From Moraxellaceae bacterium (GTDB lineage Bacteria; Pseudomonadota; Gammaproteobacteria; Pseudomonadales; Moraxellaceae): a DNA stretch of 30,674 bases. The notes below the pieces were generated by a model. That model was not told the DNA's origin. It saw only the letters and a program-made list of their open reading frames with translations, and did no database searches. The position numbers were made by a program, and so were the translations under genes. The stretch is taken from NCBI GenBank assembly GCA_003543245.1, contig DPJB01000042.1:112226-142899 (forward strand). Reading direction: 5' to 3'. Positions 24,322-30,674 of this stretch are shown one piece after another. How positions within the stretch are numbered: the stretch's first letter is position 1; each line of letters opens with the position of its first letter.

Positions 24322-25671
24322 ATGACCGATGCCAAGCAGACCAAATGCCCACATTGCAGCAGCACTTTCCGTATCAGTGATGCCCAGCTCGCCGCCAAGG
24401 GTGGCAGCGTTCGTTGTGGCTCATGCCTGCAGGTTTTCAGGGCTGACCAGCATCTGGTAGGTGCCGCTGCACCGGCACGCGCACCGGCAGCACCCGTCGC
24501 CGCAAAACCCAAAAACAAAGGCCCCGCCGATGAGTCATGGGCACTTGACCTGATCAACGAGAAAGGCACGACAGGGGCAGCAGAGCCGGAAGGCGATGAC
24601 AGCTTCGGTTTCAGCGATGACGAAGTGGACGCCTTCATCGGTAGCGATGCCGATGTCGCCACTCCACCACAAGGCAAGGGCCTGCGCTTTGATGACGAGC
24701 TGAATGACTTGCTCGATGAAGCCGGGGAAGGCCTGCCCCAGTCAGCGACGGAGCAGACAGACCGCATCAGTGAAAGTGCTGACGAGTCATGGGCCAAGGA
24801 TATCCTGTCCGAGCTGGCCGACGAGGAAAAGCACGGCAACAAGAAATATGGCATGGAGCTAATTGACGACAAGGCCAAAAAGGCTCCCAAAAATCCCCGA
24901 ATGGCAGCCGCCATGGGCCACAAGACCGATGCCGAGGAAGACATCTTTGCCGCACTTGGCGCCAAGCCAGCCCCCGCTGCCAAGGCGCCACCCGCAGCGA
25001 GCAGGCCTGCCGATGACTTTCTCAGTGCCGACGCTGACGTGCTCGGATTTCTTGACGAGGATGACCTCAGTGGCAATGCTCCACCCGCCACATCAGGCAG
25101 CGCCAATGTCAATGTCGCCAATCCATTCTCGCTGGATCGTCCCCTGGCGCATGTGGATGCGCCCGTCGTACTCAAGCCTCGCCGGGAGCCCATCGACTGG
25201 GCACGTTTGCTGACCTGGTCCTTTCTCTGTCTTGTTGCCATATCGATGTTTGTGGCGCAGTACATTTATTTCAACTTCGAAACGCTGGCAATCACCCCCT
25301 CAACGCGTCCCGTCTTTGAAAAAGCCTGTGTCCAGCTGGGATGCCGTCTCCCTGACATCCCCGATCCAACCCGGCTGAAGATCAAGGAGCTGGTCGTCCG
25401 CAAGCATCCCAAGGCACCGGATGCACTGCAGGTGGATGCCATCCTTAAAAATGAAGCCCCGTTTGCGCAGCCGTTCCCGGCACTGCATCTGAGATTCACC
25501 AACAGCCAGGATGAGATTGTTGCCAGTCGCGTACTGCGCCCAGGCGAGTACCTGGCTGGTGAAGCCGCCTTCCTTCGCCGCATGCCACCTGAAACCCCAA
25601 TCCGTATTTCCCTCGGCATCGTGGACCCTGGCAAGGATGCCGTCAGCTACTCGCTGACCGCGCTGCCCTGA
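24322..25671 (+). CDS. Zinc-ribbon and DUF3426 domain membrane protein
   Basis: Protein of 449 residues. An N-terminal zinc ribbon of the MJ0042 type has Cys9, Cys12, Cys32 and Cys35 (CPHC...CGSC). A long acidic, Ala/Pro-rich, low-complexity region spans about 50-285. One membrane helix (about 295-316) and a C-terminal DUF3426 domain follow. Two copies of an ADESWAxD motif occur in the acidic region (near residues 72 and 154). The function is unknown; it often sits between prmA and dusB in this lineage. I choose the ATG at 24322 because AAGGA lies at good spacing; the ATG at 24307 has no room for a ribosome site. Confidence 0.88.
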   Translation: MTDAKQTKCPHCSSTFRISDAQLAAKGGSVRCGSCLQVFRADQHLVGAAAPARAPAAPVAAKPKNKGPADESWALDLINEKGTTGAAEPEGDDSFGFSDDEVDAFIGSDADVATPPQGKGLRFDDELNDLLDEAGEGLPQSATEQTDRISESADESWAKDILSELADEEKHGNKKYGMELIDDKAKKAPKNPRMAAAMGHKTDAEEDIFAALGAKPAPAAKAPPAASRPADDFLSADADVLGFLDEDDLSGNAPPATSGSANVNVANPFSLDRPLAHVDAPVVLKPRREPIDWARLLTWSFLCLVAISMFVAQYIYFNFETLAITPSTRPVFEKACVQLGCRLPDIPDPTRLKIKELVVRKHPKAPDALQVDAILKNEAPFAQPFPALHLRFTNSQDEIVASRVLRPGEYLAGEAAFLRRMPPETPIRISLGIVDPGKDAVSYSLTALP

Positions 25672-25702
25672 TATATCCCGCCGGGTGGTACATCGCCCGG
25701 CT

Positions 25703-25730
25703 TTGCGCCCGCCAGCGGGGCGGCTATCAT
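25703..25730 (+). promoter_or_regulatory. Promoter candidate for dusB-fis with GC-rich discriminator
   Basis: TTGCGC, a 16-base spacer and TATCAT, followed directly by CCGCGCCCC before the expected start point near 25737. A GC-rich discriminator is the hallmark of promoters under stringent (ppGpp) control, which is well established for the E. coli dusB-fis operon. The start codon of dusB lies 27 bases after the -10. Confidence 0.45.
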
Positions 25731-25756
25731 CCGCGCCCCGCTATCGAGTCGGCGTC

Positions 25757-26755
25757 ATGCTCACACCCGTCACCATAGGCCCCTATACACTGAACACCCC
25801 GATTGCCCTGGCCCCCATGGCCGGGGTGACGGATCGTCCTTTCCGGCAGTTATGCCGGCAATGGGGTGCGGGCCATGTTGTCTCTGAGATGGTGGTATCG
25901 GATACCCGGCTGTGGAACTCGCGCAAGTCATCCACCCGCCTTGACTACACCGGGGAACCTGCCCCACGTACCGTCCAGATCGTTGGCTATGATGCCACCA
26001 TGATGGCCGAGGCAGCTCGTGCCTGTGTCGACCTCGGCGCGCAGATCGTAGACATCAACATGGGCTGTCCGGCCAAAAAAGTCTGTAACCGTCTTGCTGG
26101 CTCAGCCCTGATGCAGGATGAAGGACTGGTGGCAGAAATTCTTGCAGCTGTTGTCGGTGCGGTGAATGTACCCGTCACCCTGAAAACGCGCACAGGCTGG
26201 GATCGTGAGCACCGCAACGGCGTGCGCATTGCACGCATTGCCGAAGACTGCGGCATACAGTTACTGGTCATGCACGGACGCACACGGGCAGACAAGTACA
26301 TGGGGTCCGCCGAATACGACACGATCGCCGCTGTCAAGCAGTCCGTGCAAATTCCCGTCTTCGCAAATGGTGATATAGACTCGGCGGAAAAGGCCGAAAT
26401 GGTGCTTGTCCGCACCGGATGCGATGGTATTATGATCGGCCGCGGCGCCCATGGGCGTCCGTGGATTTTTCGCGAGATCATTCATTTCCTTCGTACCCGG
26501 GAACACCTGCCGTCGCCATCGCCGGACGAGGTGCGTAATACCATTCTTGGGCACCTGGAAGATCTCTACGCGTTTTACGGTGAATTCCAGGGTTTGCGCT
26601 TTGCCCGCAAGCACATGGGCAGGTACGCAGCGTACCTGCCTGATGGTGCAGCAATGTCGCGTTTTTTCAACAAACTGGAGTCGTCGGACCAGCAACTGGC
26701 CTTTGCCCGTGACTATTTCGGGCGTCTTGCAAATGGAGAGGTAAGAGCGGCATGA
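25757..26755 (+). CDS. dusB: tRNA-dihydrouridine synthase B
   Basis: FMN-dependent reductase of 332 residues that makes dihydrouridine in the D-loop of tRNA (U17 in E. coli). The TIM-barrel landmarks are APMAGVTDRPFR (19-30), VDINMGCPAKKVCNRLAGSALM with catalytic Cys104, and TLKTRTGWDREHRN. HGRTRADKYMG and the phosphate-binding IMIGRGAHGRPWIF follow. The ATG at 25757 matches the start of E. coli DusB; its ribosome site is weak. The stop overlaps the fis start (ATGA), the conserved dusB-fis arrangement. Confidence 0.95.
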   Translation: MLTPVTIGPYTLNTPIALAPMAGVTDRPFRQLCRQWGAGHVVSEMVVSDTRLWNSRKSSTRLDYTGEPAPRTVQIVGYDATMMAEAARACVDLGAQIVDINMGCPAKKVCNRLAGSALMQDEGLVAEILAAVVGAVNVPVTLKTRTGWDREHRNGVRIARIAEDCGIQLLVMHGRTRADKYMGSAEYDTIAAVKQSVQIPVFANGDIDSAEKAEMVLVRTGCDGIMIGRGAHGRPWIFREIIHFLRTREHLPSPSPDEVRNTILGHLEDLYAFYGEFQGLRFARKHMGRYAAYLPDGAAMSRFFNKLESSDQQLAFARDYFGRLANGEVRAA

Positions 26756-27084
26756 ACAGCTTGAACATGGACCCGTCACTTCTCAGTGAAATCAGCAGTA
26801 ATGGCATGGACATTTCCACATTGAAACAACAGTTTACGTCCAGTCCCAGTCCCGCGCAGAAGACCCTGCGTGATCACGTCGAATACGCCATGCGTAACTA
26901 CTTCGCCAATCTGAACGGCGAACAGGTCACGAATGTGTATGACATGGTACTGGCAGAAATCGAAGGCCCGCTTCTTGAGGTCGTGCTGGAATACACCCGC
27001 GGCAACCAGACCCGCGCATCCGAAATCCTCGGACTGAATCGCGGAACCCTGCGCAAGAAGCTGAAAGACCACGGCCTGATGTAA
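26752..27084 (+). CDS. fis: Nucleoid protein and regulator Fis
   Basis: Homodimeric DNA-bending protein of 110 residues that activates rRNA promoters and shapes the nucleoid during fast growth. The C-terminal helix-turn-helix (about 86-106, TRASEILGLNRGTLRKKLK) is almost unchanged from E. coli, and the dimer core (LLEVVLEYTRGNQ) is intact. The N-terminal arm is slightly longer than the 98-residue E. coli protein. The ATG overlaps the dusB stop, and a terminator follows, so dusB-fis is a discrete unit or the end of the prmA transcript. Confidence 0.97.
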   Translation: MNSLNMDPSLLSEISSNGMDISTLKQQFTSSPSPAQKTLRDHVEYAMRNYFANLNGEQVTNVYDMVLAEIEGPLLEVVLEYTRGNQTRASEILGLNRGTLRKKLKDHGLM

Positions 27085-27100
27085 GTCAGGCTGTACTGGC

Positions 27101-27126
27101 AAAAAGGGCGATGAGCGCCCTTTTTT
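27101..27126 (+). terminator. Terminator after fis
   Basis: AAAAAGGGCG and CGCCCTTTTTT form a ten-pair stem with a five-base loop and a T run, 17 bases past the fis stop codon. It separates fis from purH. Confidence 0.85.
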
Positions 27127-27130
27127 ATTT

Positions 27131-27157
27131 GCAGATTTTTGTGCCAGGCACGTCTGC
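27131..27157. repeat. Nested inverted repeat upstream of purH
   Basis: GTGCCAGGCAC (27141-27151) is a perfect palindrome around one central base, and GCAGA/TCTGC flank it as an outer inverted repeat. It lies about 50 bases upstream of purH. It does not match the PurR box. It could be an operator or an mRNA leader hairpin. Confidence 0.35.
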
Positions 27158-27207
27158 AGGCAGGAAGCAAAAACCCTTTTCCCCCGCATTGTGCAATCGA
27201 GTGCATC

Positions 27208-28806
27208 ATGACCCAGACCGTCAAACAGGCCCTGATTTCCGTTTCCGACAAGACCGGCATTGTCGACTTTGCCCGCGACCTCTCCGCCGCTGGCGTGAAG
27301 CTGCTGTCCACCGGCGGCACCTTCAAGCTGCTCAAGGACAATGGCATTCCGGTCACCGAAGTCTCTGACCATACCGGCTTCCCCGAAATGATGGATGGTC
27401 GGGTCAAGACACTGCACCCGAAGATCCATGGCGGCATCCTGGGACGTCGCGGTCAGGATGATGCAGTAATGGCCGAGCACGGCATCAGCGGTATTGATCT
27501 GGTTGTGGTGAACCTTTACCCCTTTGCGGCCACTGTCTCCAGGCCAGACTGCACCCTGCCGGATGCCATCGAAAACATCGACATTGGCGGCCCGACCATG
27601 GTGCGCTCTGCTGCCAAGAACCACGCCCATGTCGGGATTGTGGTCAACGCGGCCGACTATGGTCGCGTACTGGCTGAAATCAGGGCCAATGGCGGCCTGT
27701 CCTTTGAAACCCGCTTTGATCTGGCCGTAAAGGCCTTTGAACATACGGCCGGCTATGACGGCATGATCGCCAACTATCTTGGCGGTCTGGTGGGTGAAAA
27801 GAAGGCTGACCTGTCGGCCCGTGACACCTTCCCCCGCACCTTCAACACCCAGTTCTTCAAGGCGCAGGAACTTCGCTACGGTGAGAATCCGCACCAGCGT
27901 GCGGCTTTCTATACCGAAGTCGCACCGAAAGAAGCATCCGTTGCCACGTCAAGACAGCTGCAGGGCAAGGAGCTTTCCTACAACAACATTGCCGATACCG
28001 ATGCGGCGCTGGAGTGCGTGAAGTCCTTTGCCAAACCCGCCTGTGTGATCGTGAAGCACGCCAATCCCTGTGGCGTCTCCGTGGTACCGGAAAACGAAGG
28101 CGGCATTCGCAAGGCCTATGACCTGGCCTATGCCACTGACACCGAATCCGCTTTTGGCGGCATCATTGCCTTCAATCGCGAGCTGGATGCCGAGACAGCA
28201 AAAGCGATTGTCGATCGCCAGTTTGTGGAAGTCATTATTGCCCCGAAGATTTCTGCTGAAGCCATTGCCATCACCGCCGCCAAACAGAATGTGCGTGTAC
28301 TGGAGTGTGGCGAACTGCCAGCCATTGATGCCCGCAGCGCGCAGTGGGACTTCAAGCGCGTGACTGGCGGCCTGCTCGTGCAGGACCAGGATCTGGGCAT
28401 GATCAAGGAGTCCGATCTCAAGATCGTGACCAAACGAGCCCCGACCGAAGCAGAAATCCATGACCTGATCTTCGCCTGGAAAGTTGCCAAATACGTCAAG
28501 TCCAACGCCATCGTCTACGCAAAGAATCGCCAGACCATCGGCGTCGGCGCCGGCCAGATGAGCCGTGTGAACTCGGCCCGCATTGCGGCCATCAAGGCCG
28601 AGCACGCCGGCCTGCAGGTTGCCGGTGCCGTCATGGCTTCTGACGCCTTTTTCCCGTTCCGCGACGGCATCGACAATGCTGCCAAGGTGGGCATCAAGGC
28701 CGTCATCCAGCCAGGCGGATCCATGCGTGATGCCGAAGTGATTGCTGCAGCCGATGAGCATGGCATTGCCATGGTATTCACCGGCATGCGCCATTTCAGG
28801 CACTAA
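27208..28806 (+). CDS. purH: Bifunctional AICAR transformylase / IMP cyclohydrolase
   Basis: Carries out the last two steps of IMP synthesis in 532 residues. The N-terminal IMP cyclohydrolase domain (MGS-like, about 1-200) starts KQALISVSDKTGIVDFARDL and contains LLSTGGT and DGRVKTLHPKIHGG. The C-terminal transformylase domain has the catalytic VKHANPCG motif (282-289, with Lys283 and His284). The C-terminus QPGGSMRDAEVI...MVFTGMRHFRH is the usual end of the family. The ATG at 27208 fits the family start; a longer reading from 27139 is not supported. It is followed by purD after 56 bases. Confidence 0.97.
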   Translation: MTQTVKQALISVSDKTGIVDFARDLSAAGVKLLSTGGTFKLLKDNGIPVTEVSDHTGFPEMMDGRVKTLHPKIHGGILGRRGQDDAVMAEHGISGIDLVVVNLYPFAATVSRPDCTLPDAIENIDIGGPTMVRSAAKNHAHVGIVVNAADYGRVLAEIRANGGLSFETRFDLAVKAFEHTAGYDGMIANYLGGLVGEKKADLSARDTFPRTFNTQFFKAQELRYGENPHQRAAFYTEVAPKEASVATSRQLQGKELSYNNIADTDAALECVKSFAKPACVIVKHANPCGVSVVPENEGGIRKAYDLAYATDTESAFGGIIAFNRELDAETAKAIVDRQFVEVIIAPKISAEAIAITAAKQNVRVLECGELPAIDARSAQWDFKRVTGGLLVQDQDLGMIKESDLKIVTKRAPTEAEIHDLIFAWKVAKYVKSNAIVYAKNRQTIGVGAGQMSRVNSARIAAIKAEHAGLQVAGAVMASDAFFPFRDGIDNAAKVGIKAVIQPGGSMRDAEVIAAADEHGIAMVFTGMRHFRH

Positions 28807-28862
28807 GCCGGCCACACTCAGCCAGCCATCCGTTCAACAGATAATCGAGAGAACATCTGAAC

Positions 28863-30152
28863 ATGAAAATCCTTCTTCTGGGCTCTGGTGGTCGTGAACA
28901 TGCGCTGGCATGGAAGTGTGCCCAGGATGCACGTGTGAAAACTGTGTTTGTGGCACCAGGCAATGCCGGCTCTGCGACCGAAGCAAAGTGCGAAAACGTA
29001 GCGCTGGATATCCTGGATAACGAGCAGCTCATCCGGTTTGCACGCGACAACGGCATTGATCTGACTATCGTCGGCCCCGAAGCCCCGCTGGTGAATGGGG
29101 TGGTGAATGCTTTTCAGACCGCCGGCCTGAAGATCTGGGGACCAACGCAGTACGCCGCCCAGCTGGAAGGCTCCAAGGCATTTGCCAAGGATTTCCTGGC
29201 GCGTCACAACATTCCCACTGCGTTCTACAAGGTCTTTACGGACACCGATCAGGCACTGGCCTACGTTCGTGAGAAAGGTGCTCCAATCGTCATCAAGGCG
29301 GATGGTCTGGCTGCCGGCAAGGGCGTCATCGTTGCGATGACCCTGCAGGAGGCCGAAGACGCCATCACCGACATGCTGTCCGGCAATGCCTTTGGTGCGG
29401 CCGGCTCACGCGTGGTGGTGGAAGAGTTTCTGGACGGAGAGGAAGCCAGCTTCATTGTCATGGTCGATGGCAAGCATGCCCTTGCCATGGCCACCAGCCA
29501 GGATCACAAGCGTATCGGCAATGCCGACACCGGCCCCAACACGGGTGGAATGGGTGCGTACTCCCCTGCCCCGGTCGTCACGCCAGAGGTCCATGCCCGC
29601 GTGATGCGCGAGGTCATTGAACCAACGGTGGCCGGCATGGCGGCTGAAGGCCACCCGTATTCCGGTTTTCTTTACGCCGGCCTGATGATCGACACCAATG
29701 GTGCACCAAAGGTCATCGAGTTCAATTGCCGCTTTGGCGACCCCGAAACCCAGCCCATCATGGTGCGCCTGCAAAGCTCGCTGGTTGAACTGGTGGAGCG
29801 TGGCCTGGCGCAGCAGCTTGGCGACACCACAGCCAGCTGGGATCCCCGTGCGGCACTGGGTGTCGTGATGGCCGCAGGCGGCTACCCCGGCGATATCCGC
29901 AAAGGAGATGCAATTCATGGTCTGGAGCAGGCTGCTGCACTTGATGGCAAGGTCTTTCACGCAGGCACCGCCCTCCGTGATGGCAAGGTCATCACCAGTG
30001 GCGGCCGCGTGCTGTGCGCAACCGCGCTTGGCAGAACGGTGTCCGAGGCCCAGCAAAAGGCCTATGCACTGACTGCTGCGATAAGCTGGGAAGGTGAATA
30101 TCACCGTACGGATATCGGCTACCGTGCCGTGGCACGCGAGCAGGAGAAGTAA
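28863..30152 (+). CDS. purD: Phosphoribosylamine-glycine ligase (GAR synthetase)
   Basis: ATP-grasp enzyme of 429 residues that joins phosphoribosylamine and glycine, the second step of purine synthesis. It begins with the family signature KILLLGSGGREHALAWK. GPEAPLVNG, the ATP-binding APIVIKADGLAAGKGV and the signature RFGDPETQ are all present. The length equals that of E. coli PurD. The ATG at 28863 follows GAGAG. It lies directly after purH with no terminator between, so the two form a purHD operon that ends at the hairpin at 30179. Confidence 0.97.
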   Translation: MKILLLGSGGREHALAWKCAQDARVKTVFVAPGNAGSATEAKCENVALDILDNEQLIRFARDNGIDLTIVGPEAPLVNGVVNAFQTAGLKIWGPTQYAAQLEGSKAFAKDFLARHNIPTAFYKVFTDTDQALAYVREKGAPIVIKADGLAAGKGVIVAMTLQEAEDAITDMLSGNAFGAAGSRVVVEEFLDGEEASFIVMVDGKHALAMATSQDHKRIGNADTGPNTGGMGAYSPAPVVTPEVHARVMREVIEPTVAGMAAEGHPYSGFLYAGLMIDTNGAPKVIEFNCRFGDPETQPIMVRLQSSLVELVERGLAQQLGDTTASWDPRAALGVVMAAGGYPGDIRKGDAIHGLEQAAALDGKVFHAGTALRDGKVITSGGRVLCATALGRTVSEAQQKAYALTAAISWEGEYHRTDIGYRAVAREQEK

Positions 30153-30178
30153 CCCCGAGCCACCGATTCTCCCACCGG

Positions 30179-30206
30179 AAAAGGGACGCCATGGCGTCCC
30201 TTTTTT
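30179..30206 (+). terminator. Terminator after purD
   Basis: AAAAGGGACGC and GCGTCCCTTTT form an 11-bp stem closing a CATG loop, followed by further T residues. It lies 26 bases past the purD stop. Confidence 0.88.
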
Positions 30207-30284
30207 CATGGATCATCGCCGAAAATGCAATTGTCCGGGGCTTGTAGCCCCCATCACAGCACCCATCAGTCTGCCATACGGGCT

Positions 30285-30313
30285 GCCCCAAAGGCCCAGT
30301 GATTTGCTATGAT
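30285..30313 (+). promoter_or_regulatory. Extended -10 promoter candidate for the malic enzyme gene
   Basis: TGCTATGAT at 30305-30313 contains TATGAT, five of six consensus bases, with the extended -10 TG one base upstream. No good -35 lies at 17 bases. Transcription near 30320 would leave a leader of about 75 bases before the start codon. Confidence 0.35.
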
Positions 30314-30393
30314 ATGCGGCTTTCCACTCACGACTGCCCGCCTTCACATGCCCGTGGGGACAGACAGGCTATTCACGCAAGCGAGATCGACAA

Positions 30394-30674
30394 ATGGATG
30401 AGGCACTGCGCAAAGCCGCACTCGACTACCACGAGTTTCCGGAACCGGGGAAAATCAGCGTCACGCCAACCAAGGCCATGGTCAATCAGCGTGATCTGGC
30501 ACTGGCCTATTCGCCTGGTGTTGCCGCTCCGTGTGAAGAAATCGAACGCGATCCATCCCTGGCTGCCAAATACACTGCACGTGGCAATCTGGTTGCCGTG
30601 ATCACCAACGGCACCGCCGTACTCGGTCTGGGTGACATTGGCCCTCTCGCCTCCAAGCCGGTGATGGAAGGCAA
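30394..30674 (+). CDS. maeB: NADP-dependent malic enzyme, N-terminal part (cut by window edge)
   Basis: Decarboxylates malate to pyruvate, making NADPH. The first 93 codons are visible. The N-terminal ALDYHEFPEPGKISVTPTKAM and the NQRDLALAYSPGVAAPC stretch are typical of the MaeB type, and GNLVAVITNGTAVLGLGDIGPLASKPVMEG is the conserved malic-enzyme block. Whether it carries the C-terminal phosphotransacetylase-like domain of full MaeB cannot be seen. The ATG at 30394 follows GAGAT. It is a separate unit behind the purD terminator. Its link with the acetate genes at the other end of the window is metabolic only. Confidence 0.92.
   Translation, partial: MDEALRKAALDYHEFPEPGKISVTPTKAMVNQRDLALAYSPGVAAPCEEIERDPSLAAKYTARGNLVAVITNGTAVLGLGDIGPLASKPVMEG

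Noticed and set aside
24249..25265. Minus-strand open frame of 338 codons, serine/alanine-rich
   Set aside because: Shadow of the acidic low-complexity part of the DUF3426 gene.
27127..27207. PurR box upstream of purH
   Set aside because: The closest stretch (AAGCAAAAACCC) lacks the central CG and the symmetric half of the consensus.
26776..27894. Minus-strand open frame of 372 codons
   Set aside because: It runs antisense across fis, a terminator and purH, all well recognised; there is no sign of a real protein.
30237..30251. GGGGCT-TGT-AGCCCC hairpin between purD and maeB
   Set aside because: Short and isolated; a full terminator already lies just upstream and no function can be supported.

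Overview
The window reads as a core-genome segment of a gammaproteobacterium. The blocks aroQ-accB-accC-prmA-(zinc-ribbon/DUF3426)-dusB-fis-purH-purD and ctaC-ctaD-ctaG-ctaE / DUF2909 / SURF1-CxxxC protein-ctaA-ctaB resemble those I recall from Pseudomonas and relatives, as does the RhlB form with a short N-terminal extension. The sequence is moderately GC-rich (not counted). I see no tRNA, rRNA, insertion sequence, integrase, CRISPR array or phage gene. The species cannot be named from this.

Layout. (1) 1-2766, minus strand: acetate use. The small membrane protein yjcH and the acetate symporter actP overlap. A terminator follows, then the 5' part of acs, which is cut by the window edge. (2) 2881-7527: a probable minus-strand run of a membrane protein fused to a cold-shock domain, a nitroreductase, the RNA helicase rhlB and the sulfurtransferase glpE, ending in a two-way terminator. 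A plus-strand FemAB/GNAT-like gene and a free cold-shock protein lie beside it. (3) 7721-10309: a LemA / M48 metalloprotease pair; the protease carries a long C-terminal extension. (4) 10421-18479: aa3-type cytochrome c oxidase. ctaC-ctaD-ctaG-ctaE make subunits II, I, the CuB assembly factor and subunit III. A plus-strand DUF2909 protein follows, then the tightly overlapping assembly and heme A genes SURF1, a Sco-like CxxxC protein, ctaA and ctaB. (5) 18480-20731: a long leader region, a DUF2333 gene and a lone DsbD-gamma-like thioredoxin protein. (6) 20955-30152, plus strand: aroQ, accB, accC, a terminator, prmA, DUF3426, dusB-fis, purH and purD. (7) 30394-end: the start of NADP-malic enzyme.

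How the genes fit together: acetate is imported (ActP/YjcH) and activated (Acs). Acetyl-CoA carboxylase parts (AccB/AccC) feed fatty acid synthesis. The oxidase block holds three catalytic subunits plus heme A synthesis (CtaA/CtaB) and copper/heme assembly (CtaG, SURF1 and probably the CxxxC protein). dusB-fis has a promoter-like sequence with a GC-rich discriminator, as expected for growth-rate control.

Most genes are ordinary housekeeping genes. The least ordinary items are the membrane-anchored cold-shock protein in a likely operon with rhlB, the charged insertion in ActP, the M48 protease tail, the histidine-free CxxxC protein, the stand-alone DsbD-gamma domain and a near-perfect palindrome just upstream of acs. 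I did not find convincing evidence of a wholly new multi-gene system; the cold-shock/RhlB cluster is the best candidate.
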